43,723 bases of DNA from Clostridium sp. CAG:568 (GCA_000434395.1 FR878745.1:1-43723), one strand, 5' to 3'; counted from the stretch's first letter, positions 15,276 through 24,091 are shown. The notes: generated by a model from the sequence alone, not told the origin. Program-made: numbers and translations.

Positions 15276-17330
15276 ATGGCAAGAACAAAGAAAAATGTTG
15301 AGACTGGTGATGGTACTTTTGATGTAAAAGCCTTCGCTAATGCTATGGTTGAATTGCATGATCAAGAGTCTCTTCCTATCGACAAAGTCAAGGAATTGTT
15401 GACTGAGTCCATGCTCAAGTCTTATAAGGACTGGTGGTGTATCAAGAATGGATTCAAGAACAACAAAGAGTTGAATAACTCTGCTGATTTGAAAGCCACC
15501 ATTTATATCGATTGGGAAGGCGGAAAGTATCATATTTGTGATGCTTGGGAAATCGTTCCTACCGATGATGATATCGAAGACGATTTTTATCAAGTATCTT
15601 TGGAAAAAGCTCAAGAAAATGGAGTTCCTCAATTCAAGAAGGATATGGCTACTGCCAAATTGAAGGATGCCGCCAAAGTACGTGATACAGCAAAAACTTG
15701 GGAAAAGAAAGCTGATTTAGCTACCGACGAAAATGAAAAAGTCGCTTGTCTTAAAGCTAGAGACGACGAAATTGCTAAGGCTGAATCTATGGAAAAAGAA
15801 GCACATGATTTAGTCGATATCAAAGTCGGTGGTCTCTCCGAAGTCGAAATCGACAATAGAGAACTCGGTGTTCTTTATACACGCCGTGTCTACTCTGATT
15901 TCAGACAACGTATGAAGAAAGAGGCTATGGAAGCTTTGGACGAAAGTGTGAAGCAGATGATCGGTCACAATATCACCGGTGTCGTTCAATCAGTCGAAGG
16001 CGAAGCTGGTAGACTGAGAGTTGTAGCAGACTTTGGAAAAGCTTCTGGCGTTTTAGAAAAAATGGATTTGCTTGAATCCGATAATTTCCAAGAAGGACAA
16101 CCTATCAAAGCCTTCTTGATTGGAACTATCAATAGAGAAGACGGCAAGCCTTCATTGCGTGTTTCACGTACAAGTGAAGGATACGTCAAGGCCTTATTCC
16201 AAAACGAAGTCCCCGAAGTAGCTGACGGTACAGTTGTCATCAAGAAGATTGCCCGTATGGCTGGAGTCAGAACAAAGATGATGGTCATGTCTACTCTTCC
16301 TAATGTATCTGCCACTGGAGCTTTGGTCGGTCAAAATGCTAATCGTTCAAGAAATATCTTGGCAGAGTTAGGAAGAGAAACAGTCGATTTCTCCGAATAC
16401 ACTCAAGATAAGGTCTTAAACATTCTCAATGCTTTGAAACCAGCTGATATCGTAGGATTAAGATTCCCACCTGCAAATGATCCTTTAGATAACATCTATG
16501 CTATTTGTGCTAACGGAAATAAGAAAGTTGCAATTGGAAAAATGGGATGCAACGTAAGGCTTGCCGGAAAACTTATCGGCCACGATTTGAGGATTATGGA
16601 AGTCGATGAAGCTTTGGCAATGAATATTTCATATACTCCTGTCGCAACATTGATTGCAGAAGCAAATGCAAGACTCAAGAGATTAGAAGAAGCTAAGACT
16701 TCTAAGGAAGAAAATGAAGCTAATAGTTCTACTACTATTGATGAGCCTGTCGTTGAAGCACCTGTCGAAGCTCCTGTTGAAGAACAAGTCGATAATGTAC
16801 AAGCTGCCGAAGCCCCTGTTGCTGTTCCTGAAGAGGCCAAGGGTGCTGTAGATGCTTTGAAGCAAGCAGAAGCAGATGAGAAGGCAAAGGCTGTAGATGA
16901 ACAAAATGTCAAACTCGGACTTCAATCTCAAAGAGAAGAGGAGCAAGGTATTTTGCCTGAAGAATACGCTATCGAAACTTCTAAGACTGTCGCACCTGAT
17001 GAAGCTCATGTCGAAATCACTGGTCATGCTCGTAAGAGTATTGAAGATATCGAACATCAAATCGAGCGTGATCGTGAGAAGAGTAAGAACAAGGGCAACC
17101 GTAAGCCATGGACCTACAATAAGCCTAAGACTGAAAAGAAGAAGGAAGAGCCTAAGAAAGAAACTCAGCCTGTTGAACAATCTAAAGTTCACATGGATAT
17201 TTACACCGAGGATGAGCTTAAACAATTGGACAACGATCAATACGACGATGATAACAATGATTTCGATGACAGCGAAGAATACGATGACTATTATGACTCC
17301 ATGTATGATGATGACGAGAAGAGAAGATAG
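15276..17330 (+). CDS. nusA: transcription termination/antitermination factor NusA, enlarged
   Basis: NusA binds RNA polymerase and nascent RNA to modulate pausing and termination. Domains in order are the N-terminal polymerase-binding domain (1-118 and about 181-220), S1 (about 226-310), KH1 (about 325-390) and KH2 (about 400-465). With 684 residues it is much longer than the 350-500 usual. Two additions explain this. A highly charged Ala/Lys/Glu helical insertion of about 60 residues (118-180) splits the N-terminal domain. A 200-residue C-terminal tail has Val-Glu-Ala-Pro repeats, basic stretches and a strongly acidic Asp/Glu/Tyr end. KH1 keeps VGQNANRSRNIL in place of the common VG.RG.R..NI. 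The tail is expected to be disordered. Confidence 0.94.
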   Translation: MARTKKNVETGDGTFDVKAFANAMVELHDQESLPIDKVKELLTESMLKSYKDWWCIKNGFKNNKELNNSADLKATIYIDWEGGKYHICDAWEIVPTDDDIEDDFYQVSLEKAQENGVPQFKKDMATAKLKDAAKVRDTAKTWEKKADLATDENEKVACLKARDDEIAKAESMEKEAHDLVDIKVGGLSEVEIDNRELGVLYTRRVYSDFRQRMKKEAMEALDESVKQMIGHNITGVVQSVEGEAGRLRVVADFGKASGVLEKMDLLESDNFQEGQPIKAFLIGTINREDGKPSLRVSRTSEGYVKALFQNEVPEVADGTVVIKKIARMAGVRTKMMVMSTLPNVSATGALVGQNANRSRNILAELGRETVDFSEYTQDKVLNILNALKPADIVGLRFPPANDPLDNIYAICANGNKKVAIGKMGCNVRLAGKLIGHDLRIMEVDEALAMNISYTPVATLIAEANARLKRLEEAKTSKEENEANSSTTIDEPVVEAPVEAPVEEQVDNVQAAEAPVAVPEEAKGAVDALKQAEADEKAKAVDEQNVKLGLQSQREEEQGILPEEYAIETSKTVAPDEAHVEITGHARKSIEDIEHQIERDREKSKNKGNRKPWTYNKPKTEKKKEEPKKETQPVEQSKVHMDIYTEDELKQLDNDQYDDDNNDFDDSEEYDDYYDSMYDDDEKRR

Positions 17331-17403
17331 TTTAATTAATAAGAATTTGTAAAAAACAATTTAATATTTTATATTGCGTTTGTTTATTAAAAGGGGGTAA
17401 GGC

Positions 17404-19257
17404 ATGAGTAAACAATCAAGAATGAAGAAAAAGAAAGAAGGTTATGTGCCTCGTGCGGCTCAAGAGCAGCACTTCAGTAAACCCAAAGGCAGTGGTGAAA
17501 TCAAGAATGGAATCTTCGTCTACGAAGGTGATATCACGGTTGACCAGCTTGCCAAGAAGTTAGGATTGAATCCTTCTGAAATTGTAAAATCCTTCTTTTT
17601 GAAGGGAAAACTTCTCAATATTAATTCAGTTTTGGATGATGAATTGATTGCTGAGATTTGTATCGAACACGGAATAGATTTCCAAAGAAAAGAAATAGTA
17701 GATCCCTCCGACTTTAGCAAAGAAAACATTCAAGATGATCCTTCAACTTTAGTTGAAAGACCTCCTGTCATTGTCGTTATGGGACATGTCGATCATGGTA
17801 AGACAACTTTGATCGATAGAATTCGTCATTCTAGAGTCGCTGAAGGAGAAGCTGGTGGTATCACACAAGAAATTGGTGCTTACCAAAAGGAAGTGAAAGG
17901 AAAGAAAATCACTATCTTGGATACTCCGGGTCACGAAGCTTTTACAGCTATGCGTGCTAGAGGTGCCAAGATCGGTGATGTTGCAATTTTGGTTGTAGCA
18001 GCTGATGATGGTGTCATGCCTCAAACAAAAGAGGCAGTAGATCACGCAAGAGCAGCTAATCTTCCTATTGTTGTTGCTGTCAACAAGTGTGATAAGCCCG
18101 GTGCTAATGCTGAAAAAGTTATGAGTGAGCTTGCAGGTATTAATTTAACACCTGAAGAATGGGGCGGTGATACTGTTTGTTGCAAGATTTCAGCAAAGAG
18201 TGGAAAGGGAATCGATGAACTGTTGGACAATGTCTTAACAGTGGCTGAATTGTTGGAACTCAAGGCAAATCCTAACAGATTGGCTGAAGGTTCAGTCATC
18301 GATGCTCAAATGGATAAAAGAGAAGGTGCCAAGGCAACATTGCTTGTTCGTAACGGAACTTTGCACATCGGTGATTTCTTAGTCGTCGGAAATGCTTATT
18401 GCAAAGTTAGAAGAATGATTAATGAATATGGAAAGCCAGTTAAAGAAGCCGGTCCTTCTACTCCTGTTGCTGTCTTGGGATTCTCTGAGGTTCCTACAGC
18501 AGGTGATATATTCAGAGCATTTTCAACTGATAAAGAAGCAAGAGATATTGCAAGTCAACGTCAGCAAAAGGCTTTGAGCAAGAATAGATCTCAAGGTATT
18601 TCATTGGATACTGCTTTCGCCCAAATGAATAAGGATGAAGGTGAATCAACAATTAATTTGATTGTGAAGAGCGATACTCAAGGTACTTCTGAAGCTTTGA
18701 AGGATGCTTTGAATAAGCTATCAGTTCCTTCTGTAAATTTGAAGCTTATACGCTGTGCTTCTGGAGAAGTCAGTGAAGGTGATGTAGTCTTAGCTGAAGC
18801 ATCTCATGCTTCAATCATTACTTTCAACGTTCATGCTTCGACATTAGCTTCGGCTTTGGCTAAAGAGAAGAACATTGAAATAAGGCATTACGATGTTATT
18901 TATCATTTGACAGAAGACATAACCAAAGCTATGAAAGGCTTGCTCAAACCTGTCTTTGTGGAAAAAGTCTATGGACATGGTGAGGTTCGTGCTATCTTCA
19001 AATCATCTAAAGCAGGTTTAATCGCTGGTGTCTATGTGACTGATGGAGTCTTGAAATCAAATTCACAAGTTAGAATCTTTAGAAAAGAAGAATTGGTGGA
19101 AACATCAAAATTGACTTCTTTAAAGCATGTTAAAGATGATATCAAGGAAGCTAAAACTAAGACTGAATGTGGATTGACAATAGCAAGCAACTTTAAGATT
19201 GAAGAAGAAGATACTATTGAGTGCTTCGGCATGGAAGAGGAGAGACAAGATGGCTGA
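17404..19257 (+). CDS. infB: translation initiation factor IF-2
   Basis: IF-2 is the GTPase that places initiator tRNA on the ribosome. The 617-residue protein has a short basic start, an IF2-N helical module (about 50-105), the G domain with GHVDHGKTT (127-135), switch-II DTPGHE and NKCD, then beta-barrel domains II and IV and domain III. It lacks the long repetitive N-terminus of E. coli IF-2, as is usual in Mollicutes-like and some Bacillota lineages. It follows nusA after 73 bases, with no ylxR or ylxQ between them, unlike Bacillus. GGGGG precedes the ATG. It ends with TGA, confirming a standard code, and overlaps rbfA. Confidence 0.97.
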   Translation: MSKQSRMKKKKEGYVPRAAQEQHFSKPKGSGEIKNGIFVYEGDITVDQLAKKLGLNPSEIVKSFFLKGKLLNINSVLDDELIAEICIEHGIDFQRKEIVDPSDFSKENIQDDPSTLVERPPVIVVMGHVDHGKTTLIDRIRHSRVAEGEAGGITQEIGAYQKEVKGKKITILDTPGHEAFTAMRARGAKIGDVAILVVAADDGVMPQTKEAVDHARAANLPIVVAVNKCDKPGANAEKVMSELAGINLTPEEWGGDTVCCKISAKSGKGIDELLDNVLTVAELLELKANPNRLAEGSVIDAQMDKREGAKATLLVRNGTLHIGDFLVVGNAYCKVRRMINEYGKPVKEAGPSTPVAVLGFSEVPTAGDIFRAFSTDKEARDIASQRQQKALSKNRSQGISLDTAFAQMNKDEGESTINLIVKSDTQGTSEALKDALNKLSVPSVNLKLIRCASGEVSEGDVVLAEASHASIITFNVHASTLASALAKEKNIEIRHYDVIYHLTEDITKAMKGLLKPVFVEKVYGHGEVRAIFKSSKAGLIAGVYVTDGVLKSNSQVRIFRKEELVETSKLTSLKHVKDDIKEAKTKTECGLTIASNFKIEEEDTIECFGMEEERQDG

Positions 19258-19684
19258 TAAAAAAGGACGCATTGCACAGCTCGTTTTCAAAGATATTTCT
19301 GATATTATTCTCAATGATGAATTCAAGTGTGATTTGACTTCCTTGGCCTGTATCAATGAGGTTAAAATGAATATCGACAATACAGTGGCAACTGTATTTG
19401 TTACACACTTGGATCCTAATAAAGTTGATGATTTGATGAAGTTCCTCGATGATAATCGCGGAAGAATTCGCTCTGCTTTAGCTAAGAGACTAGATATTTA
19501 TAAAGTACCTCAAATCGTTTTCAAGAAGGACGATCTCTTCGATAAAGGGCAGAGAATAGATATGATCTTGGAAGAGGCTCAAAAGCCTGAGATGACTTTG
19601 AAGGATTTAGATAAGCCAAAGAAGCCTAGAAAGACGACTAAGAAAAAAACTACTAAGAAAGCTGTAGCAAAAAAAACTAAATAG
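19250..19684 (+). CDS. rbfA: 30S ribosome-binding factor RbfA
   Basis: RbfA aids late 30S maturation and cold growth. The 144-residue protein has the type-II KH-like fold. The N-terminal segment RIAQLVFKDISDIILNDE, the strand ACINEVKMNIDNTVATVFV, and RIRSALAKRLDIYKVPQIVF are typical. The start at 19250 (eight-base overlap with infB) is favoured by GGAGAG just upstream. A longer frame opening at 19199 would lie wholly within infB. The final 25 residues are an unusual Lys/Thr-rich tail, probably an RNA-contacting extension. The gene ends the operon and is followed by a terminator. Confidence 0.94.
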   Translation: MADKKGRIAQLVFKDISDIILNDEFKCDLTSLACINEVKMNIDNTVATVFVTHLDPNKVDDLMKFLDDNRGRIRSALAKRLDIYKVPQIVFKKDDLFDKGQRIDMILEEAQKPEMTLKDLDKPKKPRKTTKKKTTKKAVAKKTK

Positions 19685-19690
19685 CATATT

Positions 19691-19712
19691 AAGCCGCTCA
19701 TTGCGGCTTTTT
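19691..19712 (+). terminator. terminator of the rimP-rbfA operon
   Basis: AAGCCGC (19691-19697) pairs with GCGGCTT (19703-19709) around TCATT and runs into a short T tract. It lies six bases after the rbfA stop. Confidence 0.9.
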
Positions 19713-19729
19713 CTATAAAAGCACTTTTA

Positions 19730-19745
19730 TATGAAAGCGTTCATA
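19730..19745. promoter_or_regulatory. cre-like near-palindrome upstream of the 82-residue gene
   Basis: TATGAAAGCGTTCATA is close to a two-fold palindrome with a central CG. It fits the cre consensus except for T in place of C near the end. It lies about 28 bases upstream of a TATAAT at 19773-19778, in a position to affect that promoter. Inference from sequence only. Confidence 0.4.
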
Positions 19746-19772
19746 TTTCCTATCATTTTAATTTTTATCACA

Positions 19773-19877
19773 TATAATAATGCCGAGTTTAAGGTGGATG
19801 CTACTTTTGTAGTGTAAAGCCTTTCTCAGCTGATAATTATGTAGTAAAATTAAATTTAACACACAGGAGGAGTGTAT
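19773..19877 (+). promoter_or_regulatory. -10 box and long structured leader of the 82-residue gene
   Basis: TATAAT (19773-19778) has no clear -35 partner. The leader from about 19785 to 19877 contains short inverted repeats, including CTAC/GTAG around TTTT. ACAC and GTGT also flank the AGGAGG ribosome site, so the site could be partly paired. About 90 bases of leader for a tiny gene suggests post-transcriptional control, but I cannot match a known RNA family. Confidence 0.35.
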
Positions 19878-20126
19878 ATGGCAGAAGAAAAGATGATTAA
19901 AGGAACTGTCCTTTCTACTTCAGGTAGCAAGACTTTGGTCTTGGTCGATGGCAAGATGTATTATGTTCTTCGTAATCGTAAGAATGACTATGTTGGTCAA
20001 ACATTGGAGTTCAACGAAAAAGATTCACTTCCAATGCCTTCTTACATGTTTGCTATCGCTGCTATGGCAGAACCTGATTTGGATTCAACATTAGATCAAA
20101 TCAAGAATCGCTGGTACGGTAGATAG
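19878..20126 (+). CDS. small conserved-looking hypothetical protein (82 residues)
   Basis: I do not recognise this protein. It is acidic at the start, followed by several beta-strand-like segments (IKGTVLSTSGSKTLVLVDG, KMYYVLRNRK) of OB- or SH3-like character, and a C-terminal helix ending in WYGR. It stands alone between the rimP-rbfA operon and truB-ribF, with its own promoter-like sequence and a strong terminator. The ATG at 19878 is supported by AGGAGG seven bases upstream; a GTG two codons earlier is less likely. Codon use resembles the ribosomal-operon neighbours, suggesting good expression. Function is unknown. Confidence 0.72.
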   Translation: MAEEKMIKGTVLSTSGSKTLVLVDGKMYYVLRNRKNDYVGQTLEFNEKDSLPMPSYMFAIAAMAEPDLDSTLDQIKNRWYGR

Positions 20127-20144
20127 TATTTAATTTCATTTTAG

Positions 20145-20167
20145 AAAAGTGGCAGTTGCCACTTTTT
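20145..20167 (+). terminator. terminator after the 82-residue gene
   Basis: AAAAGTGGCA (20145-20154) and TGCCACTTTT (20157-20166) form a perfect 10-bp inverted repeat leading into a T run. Confidence 0.9.
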
Positions 20168-20256
20168 TGTTTGTTCTTTTTCATCTTAGATAACCGATTT
20201 AGTAATTAGCCAATTTAAATATAATATATATAAATTCGATGTTTGGAGGATTTGAT

Positions 20257-22056
20257 ATGAGCCATGGATTATTGCTTATAGACAAGGAAGAAGGCGTTAC
20301 ATCTCGCGATGTCGATAATGAGATAAAAAAGAAATTTCATATTAAATCCGTAGGACATTTAGGAACTTTAGATCCTTTTGCAACTGGATTATTAGTTATA
20401 GGATTAGGTGAAGGAACAAAAATGTTTTCCTATCTTAATGATGATAGAAAGACTTATATTGCGACGTTGAAATTGGGTGAGAAAACTGATACAGGCGATA
20501 AGACTGGAAAACTAATCGAAAGAATGAGTTTTAATAATCTTTCTAACGAAAAAATAATTGATGTATTAAATTCATTTAAAGGAATACAACTACAAATTCC
20601 ACCTTCTTATTCAGCAAAACATATCGATGGCAAAAGGGCATACGATTTAGCTAGGGAAGGAAAGGAAGTAGTTTTAAAGCCTCAGAAAATTGAAATTTAT
20701 TCTATCGAGTTGGTAGAGTCTGAAAATGATATAGTTGTTTTTAAATGCGATGTATCAAAAGGTACATATATACGAACATTGGGAGAAGATATAGCTAAAA
20801 GACTTGGAACTGTCGGCCATTTGACTGGATTGAGAAGAGTTACAGTCGGTGATTTTGATGTTTCAAAAGCAAAGAAGATTAATGAAGTCAATGAGAATGA
20901 TATCATTCCTGTGTATAAATCTATCAAAGAATCTAGTTTGTTTTTCGTCGATGAATCTAATGAAAAAATAATATTAAACGGAAATAAGTTTAAGAATGAT
21001 AGTATTAAATCTAATTATTTCTTTAGCTTTAATAAAATAGGTAAACTCGTTAATTTCTATGAAAGAGATGGAGAAGAGTTTAAATGTCTTAGAGGATTTG
21101 GAATTAGCTATAAGAATGTTCCTGTATATAGACTTTCAACTTTAAATGAAATAAAAAATGATGGAAACGGAATTGCCTTAGCCATCGGTGAATTTGATTG
21201 TCTGCATAAAGGACATTTAAATGTATTAGAAAAATTAAAAAAATCAAAGCTCAAGAAATATGTTTTGACTTTCAGCGATGATTTTAAAACAAGAATAAGA
21301 GGATCAAATCCTGATTTTATCATGTCTACAAACAATAAGGTTGATGATATAAAAAAGCTAGGCTTCATCGATGGAATTATTGTTTTAGACTATGATGAAA
21401 ACTTGGTTAAATTAAATCCAAATGAATTTATAGATAATATAATTAAACCTATCAATACAAAAGAAATATACATAGGGACAGATTTTACTTTTGGATACAA
21501 AGGTATTGGCAAACCCACTGATTTCATCAACCAGGGTTTTAAAGTCGAAATAGTCGACTTAATAACAGATAATAATTACAAGATTTCTACCACCTTGTGC
21601 AAAAGCAAATTGAAAGATGGATTGCTTGAAGATTATGTTGATCTTTGTTCTCATTATTATTCTTTTGAAAGTACAGTATTGCAAGGATTTAAAGAAGGTA
21701 GAAAGATTGGATTTCCTACCTTGAATATGTCTCCGTTAAATGGACAAATCATCCCTAAGAATGGCGTATATAAAACTTATACAATTGTTGATGGAATTAT
21801 GTATCATTCTATGACTAATATAGGAGTTCATCCGACAATTAACAAATTAGATAAACCTATTATAGAAACAACAATATTAGATAATTTTAACAAAGATGTT
21901 TATGGACAAAAAATTAGAATTATATTTGAAAGAGCAATAAGAGAAGAAACAAAGTTTGATAGTATATTTGAATTAAAAAATCAATTAAAAATAGATGAAG
22001 ATATTTGCTCTGAAGGAATATTAGATTTAAGTATTAGCGATTATCCTTTATTATAA
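20257..22056 (+). CDS. truB-ribF: TruB-RibF fusion: tRNA pseudouridine-55 synthase and riboflavin kinase/FAD synthetase
   Basis: One 599-residue frame joins two enzymes that are normally separate neighbours. Residues 1-210 are TruB: GHLGTLDPFATGLL (33-46) with catalytic D39, PPSYSAKHIDGKRAY, and GTYIRTLGEDIA. TruB makes pseudouridine 55 in the T arm of tRNA. Residues 300-599 are RibF. Its FMN adenylyltransferase part has GEFDCLHKGH (311-320) and GTDFTFGYKG (407-416). Its riboflavin kinase part has GFPTLN (485-490), GVY (503-505), NIGVHPT and the expected catalytic E537. The middle (210-300) is a degenerate TruB C-terminal part. The start at 20257 has GGAGGA seven bases upstream; the ATG at 20239 lacks one. 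No internal stop or frameshift is seen, so the fusion looks genuine. Confidence 0.93.
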   Translation: MSHGLLLIDKEEGVTSRDVDNEIKKKFHIKSVGHLGTLDPFATGLLVIGLGEGTKMFSYLNDDRKTYIATLKLGEKTDTGDKTGKLIERMSFNNLSNEKIIDVLNSFKGIQLQIPPSYSAKHIDGKRAYDLAREGKEVVLKPQKIEIYSIELVESENDIVVFKCDVSKGTYIRTLGEDIAKRLGTVGHLTGLRRVTVGDFDVSKAKKINEVNENDIIPVYKSIKESSLFFVDESNEKIILNGNKFKNDSIKSNYFFSFNKIGKLVNFYERDGEEFKCLRGFGISYKNVPVYRLSTLNEIKNDGNGIALAIGEFDCLHKGHLNVLEKLKKSKLKKYVLTFSDDFKTRIRGSNPDFIMSTNNKVDDIKKLGFIDGIIVLDYDENLVKLNPNEFIDNIIKPINTKEIYIGTDFTFGYKGIGKPTDFINQGFKVEIVDLITDNNYKISTTLCKSKLKDGLLEDYVDLCSHYYSFESTVLQGFKEGRKIGFPTLNMSPLNGQIIPKNGVYKTYTIVDGIMYHSMTNIGVHPTINKLDKPIIETTILDNFNKDVYGQKIRIIFERAIREETKFDSIFELKNQLKIDEDICSEGILDLSISDYPLL

Positions 22057-22814
22057 TTGCTGTTATTTATTCTATATATGTCATTATAACCGTGGATGTA
22101 TTCATCGAAGGAAAACTCATCAATAGTCATTTCTTTAATCGTTTGATATCTACTTACTTTTCTAGTTGCAACAAATAATAATGATTTTCTATTTTTAATC
22201 AGTTTATTTGCATTTTTCATGAATGATTTGTATTGATCCTTAGCTTCACTTAAATCATCTTTAAACCAGGTTATTTCTTGATGATAAAAAGATAACATGC
22301 TTCTTTCCATATAATATTTTCTTTCTTCATCCGAAGCATCTTTTCTTTTTTCTAAAAACCTAACTCTAGTAAAATGATCATTCCATTCATACTCGAATAA
22401 AATATTTGATACTGCGATATCGAAATGGGCATTTTCTATTTCATATTTGTATCTGTTGTAATGATCAAAATACAAATCAACGTCTGGGTTTCCATAACGC
22501 ATTCTTTTATATTTACTAGCCTTTTTATATAACTCATTATGCTTGTCCATTATTGGAATTATGTTTTTCATATATTCAGGTGCTGATATTATTCTATATT
22601 TTAAATAAAGTCTCTTTTTACAAATCAATTCATAATAACTGATTAGTTCATTTTCAGTTTTACCTTTATATCCATTCAAATATCCAAAGACCCATGTATT
22701 AGTATCCCAAAAACAACCATCCATATATAAGACTTCCTCATCTTTATAAATGTGATTGATTGGATTTTGGTTATCCTCGTATATTCCAAATGAAATGACC
22801 TTTAATGAACTCAT
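22041..22814 (-). CDS. hypothetical protein, unknown family
   Basis: I do not recognise this 257-residue protein. It is soluble, rich in Tyr, Asn and Lys, with no signal peptide or membrane segment. The first 60 residues look alpha/beta (LKVISFGIYEDN, EEVLYMDGCFWDTNTWVFGYLNGY). A long helical, highly charged middle follows (about 90-200). A basic segment with LLFVATRKVSRYQ lies near residue 215. It converges on truB-ribF and overlaps its end by 16 bases, so the two genes share DNA but not strand. AAGGA precedes the ATG. Base composition is at the AT-rich end for this window, similar to truB-ribF. Confidence 0.65.
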   Translation of the reverse strand: MSSLKVISFGIYEDNQNPINHIYKDEEVLYMDGCFWDTNTWVFGYLNGYKGKTENELISYYELICKKRLYLKYRIISAPEYMKNIIPIMDKHNELYKKASKYKRMRYGNPDVDLYFDHYNRYKYEIENAHFDIAVSNILFEYEWNDHFTRVRFLEKRKDASDEERKYYMERSMLSFYHQEITWFKDDLSEAKDQYKSFMKNANKLIKNRKSLLFVATRKVSRYQTIKEMTIDEFSFDEYIHGYNDIYRINNSNYNKG

Positions 22815-22889
22815 GTATTAATTTTCCTTGTTTTAATTATAGTAATCAGTGAACAAATATCAAAGATTTAGTTAAATTTTAGAAATGAA

Positions 22890-22916
22890 AAAATCCATAC
22901 AGTTAAGTATGGATTT
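22890..22916 (-). terminator. terminator of the tRNA-Pro gene
   Basis: Read on the minus strand, AAATCCATAC and GTATGGATTT form a 10-bp stem with a six-base loop followed by a T run. It begins 14 bases past the tRNA 3' end. Confidence 0.88.
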
Positions 22917-22929
22917 ATTGATTTCTAAC

Positions 22930-23006
<77 letters not shown>

Positions 23007-23220
23007 AGTGCAAGAGAGATTATACTACTATCTTTTTATAAAGCAAGCGTAAATTTACTTATTTTTCAAAAGAAAAGCCTTGGTTTGAGACTGCAATTAT
23101 TCTCAGTTTCCTATACTAAAATTTTTAATACCTTAATTGTTGATGAACTTACTTTTTTAATATGAAGTAGTGGTAAAATAAGAGTCTGAAAGCCCTATTT
23201 TCATAAGGAGAATCATTTTA

Positions 23221-24090
23221 ATGAATAAAGTTATTGTTATAGCTGATTCCACAGCTGATTTAAGTCCTGAATTAGTAGAGAAGTATAAAGTTAGAGTTGT
23301 ACCTCTTCATGTCACTTTTCCAAAGGAAGGAGTAGATTATTTAGATGGAGTAACTATCACACCTAAACAACTATATGATAAAGTCAAAGAATTAGGCGAA
23401 ACACCTAAGAGTGGTGCAATCAATATTCAAGAATTCATTGATTACTTCAAGCCTTATATCGATGATGGATGCGACATTATATTTACAGGTATTGGATCCG
23501 GATTGTCTTCGACAATCAACAATGCAACTGTTGCATCAAGGGAATTCCCTGAAGGCAGAATTGAAATCGTCGATTCTCAAAATTTATCCACAGGTACAGG
23601 TCTTTTAGTTTTGAAGATGTGTGAACTCAGAGATAAAGGTATGGATGTTCATGCGATTGCAGAAGAAGTTAGAAAGTTTGTTCCTTTAGTGAATTCAAAA
23701 TTCTGCATTAATACATTGGATTATCTCTATAAAGGTGGAAGATGTAATTCGTTGACTAGATGGGCTTCATCTGTCTTTCAACTTCATCCAGTAATCGTCG
23801 TAAAGGACAATGGTATGTCTGTAGGGAAGGTTTTGATAGGAAAGTACGCAAAGGCTGTCCATGTTCAAATTCAAAAGTTCGTTAAAGATTTGCCAAATAT
23901 GGATACATCTCATGTCTTCGTTACAGATTCAGATTGCATGAACGGTGAAGACAAACAAATTATTGATGCTTTATCGAAATACATTCCTCTTGAAAACATA
24001 CATCATACTCATGCTGGATGTGTTGTCTGTACGCATTGTGGACCTAAAACAATTGGAATTCTTTATATTCTAAAGACTGTTGAAAAGTAA
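23221..24090 (+). CDS. DegV family fatty-acid-binding protein
   Basis: DegV/FakB proteins bind a fatty acid and present it to the FakA kinase for phosphorylation in exogenous fatty-acid use. The 289 residues show the family pattern: IADSTADLSPELVEKY (7-22), VVPLHVTF, the TPKSGAIN segment (about 64-71) with the lipid-binding Thr/Ser, GIGSGLSSTINNA, and VDSQNLSTGTGLL. The GGRCNSL turn follows. The C-terminus has the expected H.GP segment, here GCVVCTHCGPKTIG with three cysteines close together. No fakA is in the window. It has AAGGAG upstream and its own terminator, and stands as a single-gene unit after a 214-base intergenic stretch. Confidence 0.93.
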   Translation: MNKVIVIADSTADLSPELVEKYKVRVVPLHVTFPKEGVDYLDGVTITPKQLYDKVKELGETPKSGAINIQEFIDYFKPYIDDGCDIIFTGIGSGLSSTINNATVASREFPEGRIEIVDSQNLSTGTGLLVLKMCELRDKGMDVHAIAEEVRKFVPLVNSKFCINTLDYLYKGGRCNSLTRWASSVFQLHPVIVVKDNGMSVGKVLIGKYAKAVHVQIQKFVKDLPNMDTSHVFVTDSDCMNGEDKQIIDALSKYIPLENIHHTHAGCVVCTHCGPKTIGILYILKTVEK

Positions 24091-24091
24091 A

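Noticed and set aside
16740..16800. Short direct repeats encoding Val-Glu-Ala-Pro in nusA
   Set aside because: They are coding repeats in a disordered tail, imperfect and in frame; not a CRISPR or mobile element.
15986..17240. Several long minus-strand and +2 frames inside nusA
   Set aside because: They are shadows of the low-complexity nusA tail; their Ser/Leu/Phe-rich translations mirror the Glu/Lys/Asp-rich coding strand.
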